Below, piece after piece: positions 10,365 through 22,309 of a stretch of 64,000 nucleotides of DNA. Under the pieces are notes generated by a model, which did no database searches, was not told where the DNA came from, and was given only the letters and a program-made list of their open reading frames with translations. This stretch comes from Phocoena phocoena (lineage: Eukaryota; Chordata; Mammalia; Artiodactyla; Phocoenidae). Position 1 is the stretch's first letter. Every line of letters begins with the position of its first letter. Both the position numbers and the translations under genes were made by a program. The stretch lies in NCBI RefSeq assembly GCF_963924675.1, contig NC_089234.1, forward strand, positions 61,105,153 to 61,169,152. The letters are read 5' to 3'.

Positions 10365-10520
10365 CATATATTAGTGCCAACCACGTTTCTTAATGTCCAA
10401 AGTTAATTAACTTATTTAAGCCTATGAGTATACACTGTGTGACCATCAACCCCATTTTCCAACCAAGTAAACTGAGGCATAGAGAGATTTAAGTAGCCGG
10501 CGATAACAGTTCACACTTGT
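10365..10520 (-). repeat. MIR
   Basis: CCCCATTTTCCAACCAAGTA followed by AACTGAGGCATAGAGAGATT is the reverse MIR core. Confidence 0.78.
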
Positions 10521-10589
10521 TCAAGATGCAATGCAGGGCTTCTTGGAAGAGGAGGCACTTCAAGACAAATACCTCAATAAAAACAAAGT

Positions 10590-10800
10590 CTGCCATTTAC
10601 ATGGCAATTTAGTTTTCAGAGGTCTTTCTTAAAGCTCCCTGTGAAGTCAGCTGGGCAAGTGTGATCAGCCCCATTTCCAGAGGAGGAAAAAAGAGGCTCA
10701 GAGAGGCTAAGGGACGTGCTTGTGGTTACAGAGTTAACAAGAGGTACAGCTGGGATTAGAACCCAGGCCTTGTGCCTCCCCTGCCAGTGCTTGGTGTCCT
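10590..10800 (-). repeat. MIR
   Basis: CCCCATTTCCAGAGGAGG, GAGGCTCAGAGAGGCTAAGG and GGGATTAGAACCCAGGCC are reverse MIR landmarks. Confidence 0.85.
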
Positions 10801-11389
10801 GTGCCCAGATGGGGGAGAGGAGGAAGGGAATGGCACCCAGATGAGGGGACTGTCAGGGAGATCCTTACACCAAAGGACAACTTTCCTGTGTCCAAACCCA
10901 AGTCCAGGGCTGACACAGAGACTTGATCTCCTATTCCGGACTAAGCTGTAGTTGGACAGTCAGGCTCACAGGTCCCCTGAGCCTTGTAAAGAACAGTCAG
11001 GGTGAGGGGAGTGATGACAAGTTCAAAGTCGGCTCTGCCTGCCACCGTCTCCCCAGCCAGCTGGAGGATTTTCAGCTCTTGTAAATCACACCTTCGGCTG
11101 GTTCCTAGAGAGCCCAAGTGTTCCTGGCTGGCTGCAAGCTCAGCACATCCTCGCCCAATGACACAGCTGAGCCAGGCTCATCTGCCAGCCCCCCAGCCCC
11201 ACTAAAGGGGGTGCCTGCCGCCTGGCCACAGCACAGCTGGCTGAAGCCCCCACCTCCTTAACTGCTGATCACTGGAAAAAGCCATGGGCCCAGGAGCAAG
11301 CAATCTGGTTAATCTCACACTCTCATCTATTTCCCCAGTCATTTCTCAGCAATATTTCCAACTCTGCACAGTACGTCCAGCAAGCACCA

Positions 11390-11510
11390 GCATATTCGGA
11401 ATAACTGGGGAAGCAAGGCCCAAACAGGGAAATCGACTTGCCCAAGCTCACACAGCTGCATGGGAGCAGAGTCAGTCCTGGGACCTAGGCTCCTGCCCGA
11501 GTCCAGGGAC
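11390..11510 (-). repeat. MIR fragment
   Basis: CGACTTGCCCAAGCTCACAC and GCAGAGTCAGTCCTGGGACC match the reverse 5' half. Confidence 0.65.
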
Positions 11511-11639
11511 TGTGCTCCCAGACCAAGCTGTGCTGGCCACTCTCCCCTTCATCCAGCTCCTCACTGGTGTGCACCCTTGGTCACTGAGACCCTTTCCTGG
11601 GTGACAGATTGAGGAAAGGCCCTCAAAAATCCTGAGGGG

Positions 11640-11850
11640 TGGCGGAGTGGGGTAGTAAGAGTGTGGATGTTGAAGACTGAATTCTTGGGATTCAAATCCC
11701 GTGGGAGCTTGGGCAGCTTGATGGATCTCTCTGAGCCTGTAACATGGGGACCATGATAGAGCAGACTTCCCATCATTGCTGTAAGGATTCAATGAGATCA
11801 CTCAGGTAACCTAACTAGTAAACCACAAGTACTAAATGATTACTACTATT
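11640..11850 (+). repeat. MIR
   Basis: GGGATTCAAATCCCGTGG, GCTGTAAGGATTCAATGAGA and an AAGTACTAAATGATTACTAC tail. Confidence 0.82.
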
Positions 11851-12182
11851 ATTTTTATTCTTAACTACAACAACCTATTTCTGCCATCCAAGACACAACA
11901 CCAGCTGCTTACCCCACGGCTGGTGGGCCTGGTCCACGGCCTTCTGAAATGCTGTTCCTGTGGCTTCTGCGTGTAAACCCAGTCACTCAATGACACCTCC
12001 ACTATGAACCTGCCCCTCTCCATGCCCAGAATGAAGTCCTTCCTTGCCTGAGCATAAGCAGCGCCCTGGAGCTCACACCTCCCACTTGCCTGGGGGTGGT
12101 CTGGGCATTTACCATACATCCTCTTCTCCACTCCAAACCGGGGCTCCTTAAAAGCAATGACCCACACTCAGAATCCCAAAGT

Positions 12183-12420
12183 CGCGGTTAAGTTGCACAG
12201 GCTTTGGGGTCAGGCAGCACTGGGCTCGGGCCCATTTCTATCCTTTAGAAGCTGTGTGACCCTGTGCAAATGACTCACTCTCTCTGAGCCTCTGCCTTCT
12301 CATCTGTAAAATGGGGATTATAAAGCCCACTTCCTCGGTCTGCTACAAGGATTCAGTGAAGCCATGTGTATGAAGAGCTTACCTAGACACAGAGTAAGTG
12401 TGTAAATATAGTTGCCATTT
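12183..12420 (+). repeat. MIR, near full length
   Basis: GAAGCTGTGTGACCCTGTGC, CTTCTCATCTGTAAAATGGG and ACAAGGATTCAGTGAAGCC are all present in order. Confidence 0.92.
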
Positions 12421-12439
12421 TCCCAGTTGTCTTTAATGT

Positions 12440-13149
12440 GTGTGTCCCTACACTGCCTCCAAGCGTAGCCCGGCACAGGGGTGCAGTGCAGACCATTAAT
12501 GCCTGCCTGCACGACATGTGGCACATCACCGTTATCATTAGTGATATTACGGCTGCATCCGAAACACCCGCCCCACCCCCACCCATGTATCGAGAGGCAG
12601 TCCACAGCTGGGGCTGCCACAGGCTCCAAATGTGCCAGGCAGGAGCCTCTTGGAGAGGCTACAGCCCAGCATCCCCCCAAAGGGTACTAATCTGTCCTAT
12701 AATCCCCTTTGAGGGCCGATGCTGACCTGGAGAAAGGCAGCAAGGCCACAGAGGCATCCAGGCCCTCCCAGAAGTCCTGTGTCATCCCCCACCTCCCAGA
12801 AGGAAGAGTAAAATCCCTGTTCTGTGAGGTCACCAGGAAGCCAGGGCCCCAGACCAGCTGCTCCCAGCATCTGATCACCTGGACAGATACTAGATCACCT
12901 CCTACCTCCAAAACCTCACCCAGTACTGACAGCTTTAGGAAGCCTCTGGGCTACCCTCACTTCCCCTCCCTAAGCACTCCAACCCCAGATTGTGGCAGCT
13001 CTGAGGCTCCTGGAGCCCTTTCTGTAAACTTCAAGTCCCAAGCTCACAGCCAACCAATCCAGGAGGACGCCTCTTCTTCCCTAGGCCCAGAGGAACCCCA
13101 TACCTGCATGGGCAGAGCCCTCTTGAATATCTTTTGCAGATGGTGTGAG
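12440..13149. other. Intron 3 unique sequence
   Basis: A 187-codon plus-strand open frame crosses this stretch and the MIR after it. It has no recognisable domain and ends inside repeat-derived sequence, so I do not call it a gene. Confidence 0.55.
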
Positions 13150-13262
13150 AAGTTAGGGCAGGAATCCAACAGTAACTCTCTGAGGCCCTTGTGCAAGCTC
13201 CCCACTTGGGCCTCAGTTTCCCCGTCTGTAAAGTGGGAGTGTTTGACTAGTGATCATCAAAT
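13150..13262 (+). repeat. MIR fragment
   Basis: GGGCCTCAGTTTCCCCGTCT followed by GTAAAGTGGGAGTG is the MIR core. Confidence 0.82.
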
Positions 13263-14049
13263 CGTCCTATAGGAGGCCCTAGCTGTTCATTGCAGGCCCA
13301 CTGAGGATCCTTGGCTGGGGGGTAGAAGTGAAGGTGAGGAATACAGGCTGTTACCACTGTGTACCTCTGACTTTAACTTCAACCACAGACAGTTATTTCT
13401 CCTTAGCACTTATTATTGTCTCAGGCACTCTAATTTTGTCTGTGTTGTTATCAGTTACTGAGCTACACTGCCTCTGTACAGGTGGCAGGCGGAAAAGCCC
13501 AAACCATGCTCAGAGCACACACCCAGATGATGTTTGGGAACCACTCCCAATGGACTGCTCATATCCACATCCCTCTAACCCTTCAATTCCTGTAGTTTTG
13601 CCACCGGCCCTTGCCAGGGAGCTGCTTTGTGGGACAATGACCCCCTCTTCCCTGTGGCGGTCCTAAGGAACACTCCGGTTAAGGAAAAACTCATTCTCAT
13701 CCTGTGGTTCTCCATCCTCTCCTGAGAGATGATTTCTTCCCCTTATTGAGACAAGGGAAGAGGGATACAGGGTAGGATAAATAGCCCCTCCCGGGGGACA
13801 CCAGGTACAGAGAATGGTCCAGGAAAGACCCAACCTCCTCCCAGATTCCCCTCTAACCTGCCCCTCTTCATATCTGCTCCACAGCCTCATGCCTGGACGT
13901 CATGCCATCCCTGAGGGTGTGCTGCCCACGCCCCCGCCATTCATGTCAGCATCCCCACATCTCCCACGCTGCGCCCAGTGGGGCCTGCCCCTGCGGCGAC
14001 TTGTCTGCGTGCTTGCAGGCACACAGCTCCTCCGTCTACTGAGACCGCC

Positions 14050-14290
14050 GATGTGGGTCAGCCCACCTGAAAATTGCTCTCGCTGGGTCCAGACGAAACA
14101 GCTGGGCATTGATGGAGTTTGCAGAGAAATTAATCAGCGCCGTCTGGCAGTGGTGCCAGGCGCTGCCTGGGCCTGATGCATCCTAATGAGTCCTGAGCTC
14201 CTGCCTTAATGGCTCCTGACAAGACTAATTTAGCCATGTAGGTGATTAGTGCGGGCATTATCACCTGAATTGAGGCTCAAGACGCTTTGG
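14050..14290. promoter_or_regulatory. Candidate conserved non-coding enhancer-like block
   Basis: A compact non-repeat block with many homeodomain-like sites: GAAATTAATCAGC, CCTAATGAG, CTTAATGGC, GACTAATTTAGCC, GGTGATTAGTGC and GGGCATTATCACCTG (GATA-like plus E-box). It also contains CTGGCAGTGGTGCCAGGC, an inverted repeat close to an NF1-type palindrome. It is the strongest regulatory-looking block in intron 3. No conservation data were available. Confidence 0.38.
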
Positions 14291-14404
14291 AGGTCTGGGA
14301 GGGTCTGCCTGGGGAAGTCGGCTCCATGAGCAACCACCTTGGCGACACACAGAGGGACCAGGACCAAGGGGAGGGGAATCGGCAAGACATTGAACATCCA
14401 CTCA

Positions 14405-15005
14405 GCCTTTCATTCTTCCTTCATCCCTCTACTCATCCGACCAGCAATTGTTGAGGCCCGCTTTGTACCAAGCGCTGTGCTTGGCGCAGAGGACGTGTGC
14501 CAGGAGGCTCAGCTTGCTGGGCTGTACAGTGGACATGACGCCACTTCTCTGGGATTCACTGTGAGGCTCTGGTCGGAGGCTGGCAGTCAATAAGCGCTAG
14601 CTAATAGTATCGTTCTACAATCTTATAGTACACATAAATACCAAAATGATAATTAATTGTAACATTGACATCAATTAAGATAATAAGTAAAAATGAACAG
14701 CCGATGGGGAGTTACACACAAATAACCATGATAGGACTTGCTAAGAGCTTTCACAGAGGTGAATTCAAAGCAAACAGAGGGTGGGGGATGGCGGAGGCTA
14801 CGGCACCTCCCAGGGCAGGTGACATCTGAGCTACACCTGGAAAGATGAGTAGGGATTCACCAGGTAGGGAAGGGGAAAGGGCACTCCCTGCCGAAGGGAC
14901 AGCGCGGGTGAGGGTGTGGCGGTGAGACAGAGCTGAGGTGTTGGGGTGCTGAGCGGTCCCCGTGGTGGTGAGCAGGTGAGGAGTGGTAGGTGACAGGCTA
15001 CGATA
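14405..15005 (+). repeat. Long ancient repeat, copy 2 (family not assigned)
   Basis: Contains TTTGTACCAAGCGCTGTGCT near its start and GGTGACATCTGAGCTACACC, then GATGAGTAGGGATTCACCAG, in the order of copies 1, 3 and 4. Confidence 0.5.
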
Positions 15006-15609
15006 AAGAACTCTCACTCCTTTCTCTAGGCGCTTGGGAGGCTTTGGACTGGCGGTATTTAGAATTGGGATAGGAGGAGTGACCTTGGGACCCAGCCCCA
15101 AGGGACACTGTCCCCCTCCAGGACCTGATGAGTGAGGACTGGGGTGGCAGCCAAGGTAGACGGACTAGATGCCCTCCACCACCTCAGAACTCCTAAGTCA
15201 GCTCGGTGCCTCCAAGCCAGGTTTCATGCTGCTGCTTCTGTGTCCCTCCCTGGAGGCCAGACAGGGCTCGGTGCCCCGAGGGTCCCCAGCAAATATGCCA
15301 CATACAGCCTGGGGTGGGCAGGCAGCTGGGGTGATTGAAAACATGACCCTCGCACGGTGTGGGCTTTGCCGTTCACAAGCGCAGGCACAAACAGCATCTG
15401 TGCCATCTGGGAGACCGGCTCTCCTGGGCGCTCCCTGGGCAGCCATCCCTGTCATCACCAACACCTCGCTCTTGACACCCTGGGGAGGGGGGTGCCTGGT
15501 CTGAGACTTCAGAAGGATGGCGAGCAGGCATGGAGCCAGCCCCAGCCCCTGCCCTGGAAGGTTCCCCCCGCACTCACGAACTCCAGACTTCACTCCTCCC
15601 CCAAGGCAC

Positions 15610-16780
15610 CTCAAGCCCCAGGCATGAGCCAGGCACGGGGTGGGGGTGGGGGGCAGGGGACACAGAGATGGCCCAGGCACCTGGAAGCATTCACAGGGCA
15701 ACAGGGGAGACAGATGAGGAGCTGAGTAATAACAGCACTGCGACTGGGACTAATAGAGAAGGAGAAAGCAAAGGAAGCAGCCCTTGAACCCCGCCTGGAG
15801 AAAGCCAGGAAGGCCACACAGAGGCGGCAGCATGTGAACTGACTTGACTGACCAACGGAGGTGCATCACGTTCCAGGAAAAAGGAGCAAGAGGTAGGAAC
15901 TCGCCTTTCCTGCTCGAGGAACTGCAGGGCGACCGGTGTGGCTGGGGTGGAGCGAGCTGGGGGTGTGGGAAGGAGGTGAAGTCTGAGTGGTAGCAGGGCC
16001 TGGACTGCAAACAGCCTCGATGCCATTTAAGAGCACGGTTTTCACTCCAGGTGGGTGAAGGGACTTGAGCTGACCTTGTGACAGCTCTGTCTCAGGTTGA
16101 AAAGGACCACTTGGCTGGGAGGGTGAGAAAGGCTGCAGCAGGGCAGAGGGAGCAGGGGGACCGCAGAGACCATCGGGAAGCTGTTGGGATAATGCAGACT
16201 TGGCCTGTGGTGGTAGGAGGTGAAGCGGTGAGAAGTGAGAAGATTCTGGAAATATTTTGAAGATCAAGCCAAAAGGATTTCCTGATGAACTGGATATGAG
16301 GTGGAGCGGGGTGGGGGGGGAAAGGGAAGAGTCAGGGAAGACCCCAAGTTGCTGGTCTGAGCAACTGGAAGGCTGGAGTTGCAACTAACTGAGATGGGAA
16401 AGGCTGCAGGGAAGCAGGGGTTTGCAGGGAAGATTGGGAATGTGGCTTTAGACTGAGGTTGAGAGCCTTTTAGACATCCACGTGGAAATGGATGCAGAGG
16501 TGGTATATGAGCCTAGAATCTCTGGTGCGAGGAGGCCCAGGCAGAAGGTAGAAGCCTCAGGGCTGTCAGCACACGGGTAGTACCCAGAGCTACCAGACTA
16601 GGCATGGCACGGGAGTGAGAGCATGGAGAAGAGACAGGGGAGCCAGGCCCCGGGGCCCTCCAGTGCCAAGAGGCCCTGGAGAAGTGGAGGAACAGGCAAA
16701 GGAGACTGAGAAAGCACAGCCAGAGGTGATGTCCTGGAGGAAATAAAGATAACTGCTGAAAGGCCACAAGGCCTGAGGAT
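15610..16780 (+). repeat. Long ancient repeat, copy 3 (long copy)
   Basis: This copy extends into the distal part of the family: AAATATTTTGAAGATCAAGC, GTCTGAGCAACTGGAAGGC, TAACTGAGATGGGAAAGGC and CCTTTTAGACATCCACGTGG. The open frames over it are by chance. Confidence 0.6.
15635..15660 (+). repeat. G-quadruplex-prone G-runs
   Basis: GGGGTGGGGGTGGGGGGC followed by AGGGG gives four close G-runs on the plus strand. Confidence 0.8.
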
Positions 16781-17518
16781 TAACGGTCAGCTTTAGCCAC
16801 AGGGAGGTGGTCGGTGGTCCCGACACGAGCAATATTTGTGGAGTGTTTGGAGTGGATTGGGGAGGGCGATCGGAGACAGCATCCTTGCCCCCGTCCCTCA
16901 TCCTAAAGGTGCCATGAGGCCATTCGCTGCCGACAGCCAGGGCCGAGGTGTGGGCTATGCCAACCAGTCTGACCAGGCATCACGTCTCCACTGTGCTCCT
17001 GCTCTGCCCCGCCCAGGCCGGGCTCTGCTGCCAGTGACTGAGGTCCACGTCCGCAGAAGACAAACAGGGACAAGGGGGGCCTGGATGTTAACAGGCCAGG
17101 GGAAGGCAGAGCTACTTAATGACTTCATTTGGCTTCTGTCTTTTCCAGCTGGGAGATGGTCTACAAAAAGAATATCAGGCAGAGGGAACTGGAAGCTGAG
17201 ACAGGAGGAGACAGAGATGGAACATGCAGCCTCTGCACGGGATTTCAGATGGCTGGGCCGTACCCTCCCATTGCGCTCCCCAGCACGTGGCCGCTGGCCC
17301 GCGGTCGGAAAGTGAGGCAAGAGCATGAAAAGTGGGAAGGCTCAGAAGGTTTGGGGTGAATGAAAGTCCCAATCTCTAACCCAGGAGAGCACACTCACAG
17401 AAATTACATTCTGATAGAGCCTGTAATCAAACTCTACCTTCCATTCTTAAAAGGAACTTAAAAACGAATTAAAACACTTAGGACACTGCCTCAAGCACTC
17501 AGTAAACATTGTTAGTAT

Positions 17519-17560
17519 AATAATATATATTATATATATATAGTATATCATATGTTATGT
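17519..17560. repeat. AT-rich simple repeat
   Basis: TA-rich run (TAATATATATTATATATATA), preceded by a short MIR-tail-like AGCACTCAGTAAACATTG. Confidence 0.8.
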
Positions 17561-17594
17561 TATCATTATTATTCTGTAAGGCTCCAGTGGTCAA

Positions 17595-17770
17595 AATTAG
17601 GTGCAGTGGGTAGTAGTTGCAGGGACAGATTTCATAGTAACATTAGGAAGACGTTTTCATTCCCAGAACTGTCCCCACAGCACAGAAGTGAGCAGCCTGG
17701 TAAGATTATGAGTTCCCCTTCATTGGGGGTCCAAGCAGAAGCCGGATAATCTGTCCCAGAGCTGGAAGTT
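17595..17770 (+). repeat. CR1/L3-type LINE remnant
   Basis: The order CAGATTTCATAGTAACATTA, GGAAGACGTTTTCA, CAGAACTGTCCCCACAGCAC and GAGTTCCCCTTCATTGGGGG matches mammalian CR1/L3 3' regions. Confidence 0.6.
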
Positions 17771-18049
17771 TGGTCTGCCCGCAGCTCTGACCTACTCCTC
17801 TGGTAAGCTGACATTTTCAGACTAGTTTGGTCTCTGGCTCTAGCCACTGGTACCAACCACCCCACTGGACCCAGCTCACCTATGTGTTTGTCTGTCCCCC
17901 TTGCAAGCCCGTGGCTAGCAGGACAGTCCAACCAGCCATCCCTGGGGCACACATAAGTTCTCTTTTGTGTAACAACAAAGCATTCTAGGTGTGGAAGCTT
18001 TGGAGTTAACTATAGTGTATGTATACAGCCCAACAATCCAGAAAGGAGA

Positions 18050-18140
18050 CTATTCCATCCCATTTTACAGTTTGGAGCACTGAGATTCAGAGAGCAAAGG
18101 GTTAGTGAGAGGCAAGCCTCCAAGTCAAGTCTCTAGGCCA
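18050..18140 (-). repeat. MIR fragment
   Basis: ATCCCATTTTACAGTTTGGA followed by GCACTGAGATTCAGAGAG is the reverse MIR core. Confidence 0.72.
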
Positions 18141-18404
18141 CTCCATTCCACATGGCAGGCAAAGGGCCAGTCTCCTTGCCAAGCTGTTTCCACCCTTACC
18201 CTCACCCTGGCCACTGCTGGTCAGAGGTCTGCACCCTGCTTTGTCCACGTGAGTCCATGTGCATCCTCTGAATGGCCCAGGGCAAGTAGGTGACAGCACT
18301 CAGTGGAGGTTTCCAGGGCTGTGTTATCTGAGGGCCCAGAGATGTGGCACCCTGGGCTAGCAGGACTGCCCCAGCTCAAGGCCACTGGGCCCATCTTTCC
18401 AATG

Positions 18405-18512
18405 CCCTCTCATTGGTGAGATGGGGAGATAGAGTCCCAGAGAGGGGAGGCACTGTGCCCAACGCCACACAGCAAGGAACAGAAACTGGGCTCATGACTT
18501 TCAGGGCACAGC
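18405..18512 (-). repeat. MIR fragment
   Basis: GAGTCCCAGAGAGGGGAGGC and CACACAGCAAGGAACAGAAA are reverse MIR landmarks. Confidence 0.65.
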
Positions 18513-18519
18513 TGTGCTG

Positions 18520-20590
18520 CCCCACCCTGATGCAAAAGGAAGGGAGGAGGGCAGGAGGGTGCGGTCCAGCTCAGCACTGGCCCCTGCCCAGACAGATGAG
18601 CAGAGCTGTCTTCCAGCTCACTGAACCCTCTCTCATTCCTGCGGCCTCCCAGAGCCAGGGATCAATCCCCACTGCATCAGATGCACCCCCCGCTCCGCCC
18701 CGCGCTGTGACTGCCAAACACAGCCATAATGGGGCTGAGTCCTGGGATTACTCCTGGAGGCCAGTTGATGCCTGCGTTTGCAAAAGACAATCAAGAACCA
18801 GAGCCAGAGGTACCTGGAGCAAGGCCTGCTGGAGGGCTCGCTGGAGGCGTCCAGCCCGGGGTGTATCACCACCAGCACCGGCTGAGCAATAGCCGCCCCT
18901 CCCAACCCCGTCACCCTCCCTGCAGCACAGGCACTCAGGGCGGAGCAGGGCAACGCAGGGCCACAGATGGGGTGACGGGGCTGGCGCCGCTCACCCGAGG
19001 GGGCCTTCGCCTCTCCCTGCCAGCAGCCCGGCTCAGTGAGTGGCTGGCCACACCTCTGCCAGCAGGCTGGCCTGCATGTCCCAGATATACTGCCTCCACC
19101 ACAAAGGAATCTCCAGGAGGATGAGGTTCAAACAGACGCTTATAAAAATCAGCCACAGGAAATAGTGTGTGAAGCAATGGAAAGGACCCGTTCAGGACTC
19201 TGCTCAAGAGCCACCACCACCTCCCCCAACCTCTCCTGCTTCCTCCTGCTCTGCCCTGCCCCCAGAGGCACGACTCGGCCCACTTCAATCCCCACTGGGG
19301 CTTAACCAGACAGCCGACCTAGCCTCCATCACCCGCGACGCTGACTTCGAATTCCTCTCTGAATCCACAGCACCCAGGCCTGGCACAGGGGGCACCCCAT
19401 CTATATCTGATAAACTGATGAATGAACTGGAAAGAGCAGAACCCCTAGTGGTGATAAACGCTAACATTCATCTTTTATGGATCCACGGGCACTGGGCACC
19501 TCTCTGCTGGCTCCGCGCCAGCCGCACACCAGGTCTGGGCCTGCGGAGGAGCCAGCCACAAACACCACCCCCTGACCCAACTCAGAAGGGAGGAACCAGC
19601 TCAGCAGGGTCCCCAAGGGACTGCCGGCCATCCTCTCCACCCCTCAGAAGGTGAGCTAAGCCTCTGGAAGGACATTCCAGAGAGGCAATCTGCCTCCTTC
19701 CTGGACACTTCAAACACCCAGATGCCCAAACACCAATCCCCAAATCCAGCCCCACGATGCTGATGCATGGGGCTGCTAATCATCAAAAGAGTGGCCACTT
19801 TCTACACAGTGGGTCCCCACAGCCCTAGACAGTGTCACTGGGCCATGGGGACAATCCCCACAATAGTCAGAATACCTGCTGTGCCCAGCACCTACCCACA
19901 CAAGAAGGAAGAGTGGAAGGAAAGACCTCTGCAGGGGGCTTCTCATGAGCCCCTGCAAACAGCAGGGGAGAGTCTGGGGCCCACTAAGGCTCCCCTCTTC
20001 AAGCAGAGATTTTCTTTGAAGAATTTTGCATCTATGTTTGGTCTTACACATATGAAAGAGTGCTTGAAATGACCTATTAGTTAAGTATCTTCACAGCCCT
20101 CCCCTCTCCAAGCCATCCTGCTTCATTTTCAAGTGTAAGTGATGCTCCAGAAAGATGCACCATGCTGGCTGCCGATGCATGCTGCTTCTGGCCCACAGCC
20201 CCACCCTGATACCCATGAAGCAGGCAGACCTGAGTGTAAGAAGCCCCAGATTACAAGCACTTTCTCTAAAATGACACGGACAAGAATGAGACGACACAAG
20301 AGGGAGTGCTGGTGGAGGTGAGTGGCACCTCCTGGCGCTGTTCTCCTCCGTGCTCACAAGAACTAGCACCTTCCCGTCAGCACAGCTGCAAGATGGGTTT
20401 GTTCAATTCAACCCCATTTCCTGAGAAGCTTCAGGGTCCCTAGAGCTGAGCTAAGGCCATGGGGCTATGCGTGCCGACCTCCAGCTGCAGGTGTAGGAGC
20501 CGGGCCCTCGGGAGGGGCTCATGAGGATAGACCTGGGTGATGAGGTGACTCAAGCTGGGGGCGGGTGGTGAGAAGCGGGTACCAGGATGC
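18520..20590. other. Intron 3 unique GC-rich sequence
   Basis: Overlapping open frames of up to 182 codons occur on both strands from base composition. I recognise no protein family, splice-bounded exon or repeat. Confidence 0.5.
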
Positions 20591-20789
20591 TCGTGATCGC
20601 TTCCTAGATATTTTTTTTTTCTAATGACAAAAAAACAGGCATACTCAGTGCAGAAAACTCAGTAATCACGGAAAAGTACAAAAGGCTACAAAACAAACTC
20701 TACAAGAGCTTTCATCTTCAAATTTTCACAAGGAAGAGGAACGAGGCGTTTTGTAGGACAAAATTAGTACGGAAGTGAAAGTCAAGCAA

Positions 20790-20988
20790 CTTGGGCTCAA
20801 TGTGATAAACTCTTTGACACTGAGAACTCCTCTCTTTTGGAATAGGCCACCACAGGAAGTAATGAGTGTCCCATCCCTGGAGGCGACCAAGCAGAGGCCA
20901 CACGAACACCCATCCGGGACCCCATGGAAGAGTTTCCAATAACAGGGGGAAGATCAGCTCAATCTCTAAGATCCCTTTCACTTGTGGG
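20790..20988 (+). repeat. CR1/L3-type LINE remnant beside exon 3
   Basis: GGAATAGGCCACCACAGGAA, CCATCCCTGGAGGCGACCAA, GCAGAGGCCACACGAACACC and AATCTCTAAGATCCCTTTCA match the well-known 3' end of CR1/L3 elements. It stops about 55 bp inside intron 3 from the exon 3 donor. Confidence 0.72.
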
Positions 20989-21043
20989 AAAGGAGCCCAC
21001 CTCACGCCACCCAGCCTGCCCACCAGCCCTTGCGCCAACTCAC

Positions 21044-21121
21044 CCACAGGCGTATCCTCGCTGATCAGCAGGTATGTTTCAAAGAAGTGGTTGATGAAGA
21101 AGGGCAGTCGGTTCACCTGGC
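21044..21121 (-). CDS. CDH23: CDH23 exon 3: N-terminus of mature protein, start of EC1
   Basis: This 78-bp exon starts after the acceptor CTCTAACTTCCAG and ends at the donor GTGAGT. It completes the split Gly codon (G from exon 2 plus GC) and encodes QVNRLPFFINHFFETYLLIS followed by EDTPV, then the first base of a Gly codon. This is the mature N-terminus and first strand of cadherin repeat 1, which binds PCDH15 in the tip-link handshake. The conserved N-terminal Asn3/Arg4 region contributes to the atypical calcium site at the CDH23 tip. Against the human protein as I remember it there are two changes, Ile for Thr at mature residue 9 and Glu for Asp at residue 14. The exon is phase 1 at both ends. 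The next exon (rest of EC1) is not in the window, consistent with the very long third intron of the human gene. Confidence 0.96.
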
Positions 21122-21557
21122 CTGGAAGTTAGAGGACAAGAGCATCAGTCAAGTACCCTCGTGCCAGCTCCATGCGTTCTGCAAGGGGCACAGAGTAGGG
21201 GCTCCAGTGGGCACTGAACCTGCATCCAGTGCCGAAGACACCTTTCCAGGACCTTGGCAGCTTGCTGTTCTGCCTCGAGGCATATGGGGAGTAACGCCAG
21301 TAGGCAGGCAGAAGGCCGTCAGGTCGTTCGCTCAGCGAGGCCACGAGACTGTGGCTATGGAGACCTGGTCCACACCAGGATGTGCTGAAGTGTAAAATAC
21401 ACACAGGATTTTGAAGCTGTTGTACGAAAAACTGGGTGTGAAATATCTCACTCGTCTTTTATATTGATGACGTGGAAATGATAAGATTGTAGCTATACTG
21501 GATTAAGTCAAATACATTATTAAAATGAGTTTCACCTGTTTCTGTTCTAATGCGCCT

Positions 21558-21612
21558 CTTAGAAAATTTAAGACCACACATGTGGCTCACATTATATGTC
21601 TACTGGGCCTCC
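21558..21612 (-). repeat. MER3-like hAT fragment
   Basis: AGAAAATTTAAGACCACACA and ATTATATGTCTACTGG match one end of the element at 56.4-57.1 kb. Confidence 0.6.
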
Positions 21613-21745
21613 CAGCTGTAGATAGACTGGGAGCTTGGCAAGGACAAGGGCTGTCTGCAGTGTTAAGTGCTGCAACCCTGGTGCCCAGAACAGGACTTGG
21701 CACTTAGAAGGCCCTCAGCAGCTATTTGCTGTGTGAAGGAGTGGC
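21613..21745 (+). repeat. L2 3' end
   Basis: GACTGGGAGCTTGGCAAGGA, GGTGCCCAGAACAGGACTTG and AGAAGGCCCTCAGCAGCTAT are a diverged L2 3' end. Confidence 0.75.
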
Positions 21746-21761
21746 CAGCTGATGCCATGTG

Positions 21762-21995
21762 ATTAATAACAACAACAATGATAATAGCTGCCATCTATGG
21801 AAGCCTCCTCTGTACCAGCCGCTTATATCATCTCCACCAGTCCTCACGGTCCACCATGTGCTGTCCCGTCTGCTTGTTACTACTGAGGAAAATGAGGCTT
21901 TGAGGGGGTAACTAGTAACTTGCCCAGGGTCACACAGCTGGTAAGTGTGGCATGGGCCGTACTGGAACCCAGACCTGGAAGCCTGTGCAGGTAAA
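21762..21995 (-). repeat. MIR, near full length
   Basis: AATGATAATAGCTGCCATCT, ACTTGCCCAGGGTCACACAG and CTGGAACCCAGACCTGG follow the reverse consensus. Confidence 0.9.
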
Positions 21996-22309
21996 CCTGT
22001 ACCACTCTGTGACAGCCTCAGGTTGGGGGCTGGCTCTGGAAGGGGACAGCGTGATACCGTCATGGGCTGAGGAATTTCATATCTATGAAGAGTCCCCCAT
22101 ATCACAAGTCCCTCACACAAAGCCTCCCGAAGGCTGGCTTCCTCTGTCCCCTGAGCAACCCCCCAGAGGCCTTCAGTAGTATGGTCTCTGCCCCCAGTTC
22201 CTGGCACAGAGCTTCAAAACTCCTTGCAATTTCCAGAGTGATAGGAGTGTCTTTTGTTATATCCATAAGGAGCCCCCTTGACCACACCCAAGTTTATGCC
22301 AATGAGGTG

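Larger units (their letters stand above)
1..21043 (-). other. CDH23: CDH23 intron 3 (5' part only)
   Basis: All sequence left of exon 3 is intron 3, which is more than 60 kb long in human. It starts at the GTGAGT donor (21,043-21,038). It is MIR-rich and L1-poor, with several non-repeat blocks that look like non-coding regulatory sequence. No further exon is recognised. Confidence 0.88.

Noticed and set aside
12709..13272. 187-codon plus-strand open frame
   Set aside because: It runs into a MIR, shows no conserved domain and has no flanking splice or promoter signals.
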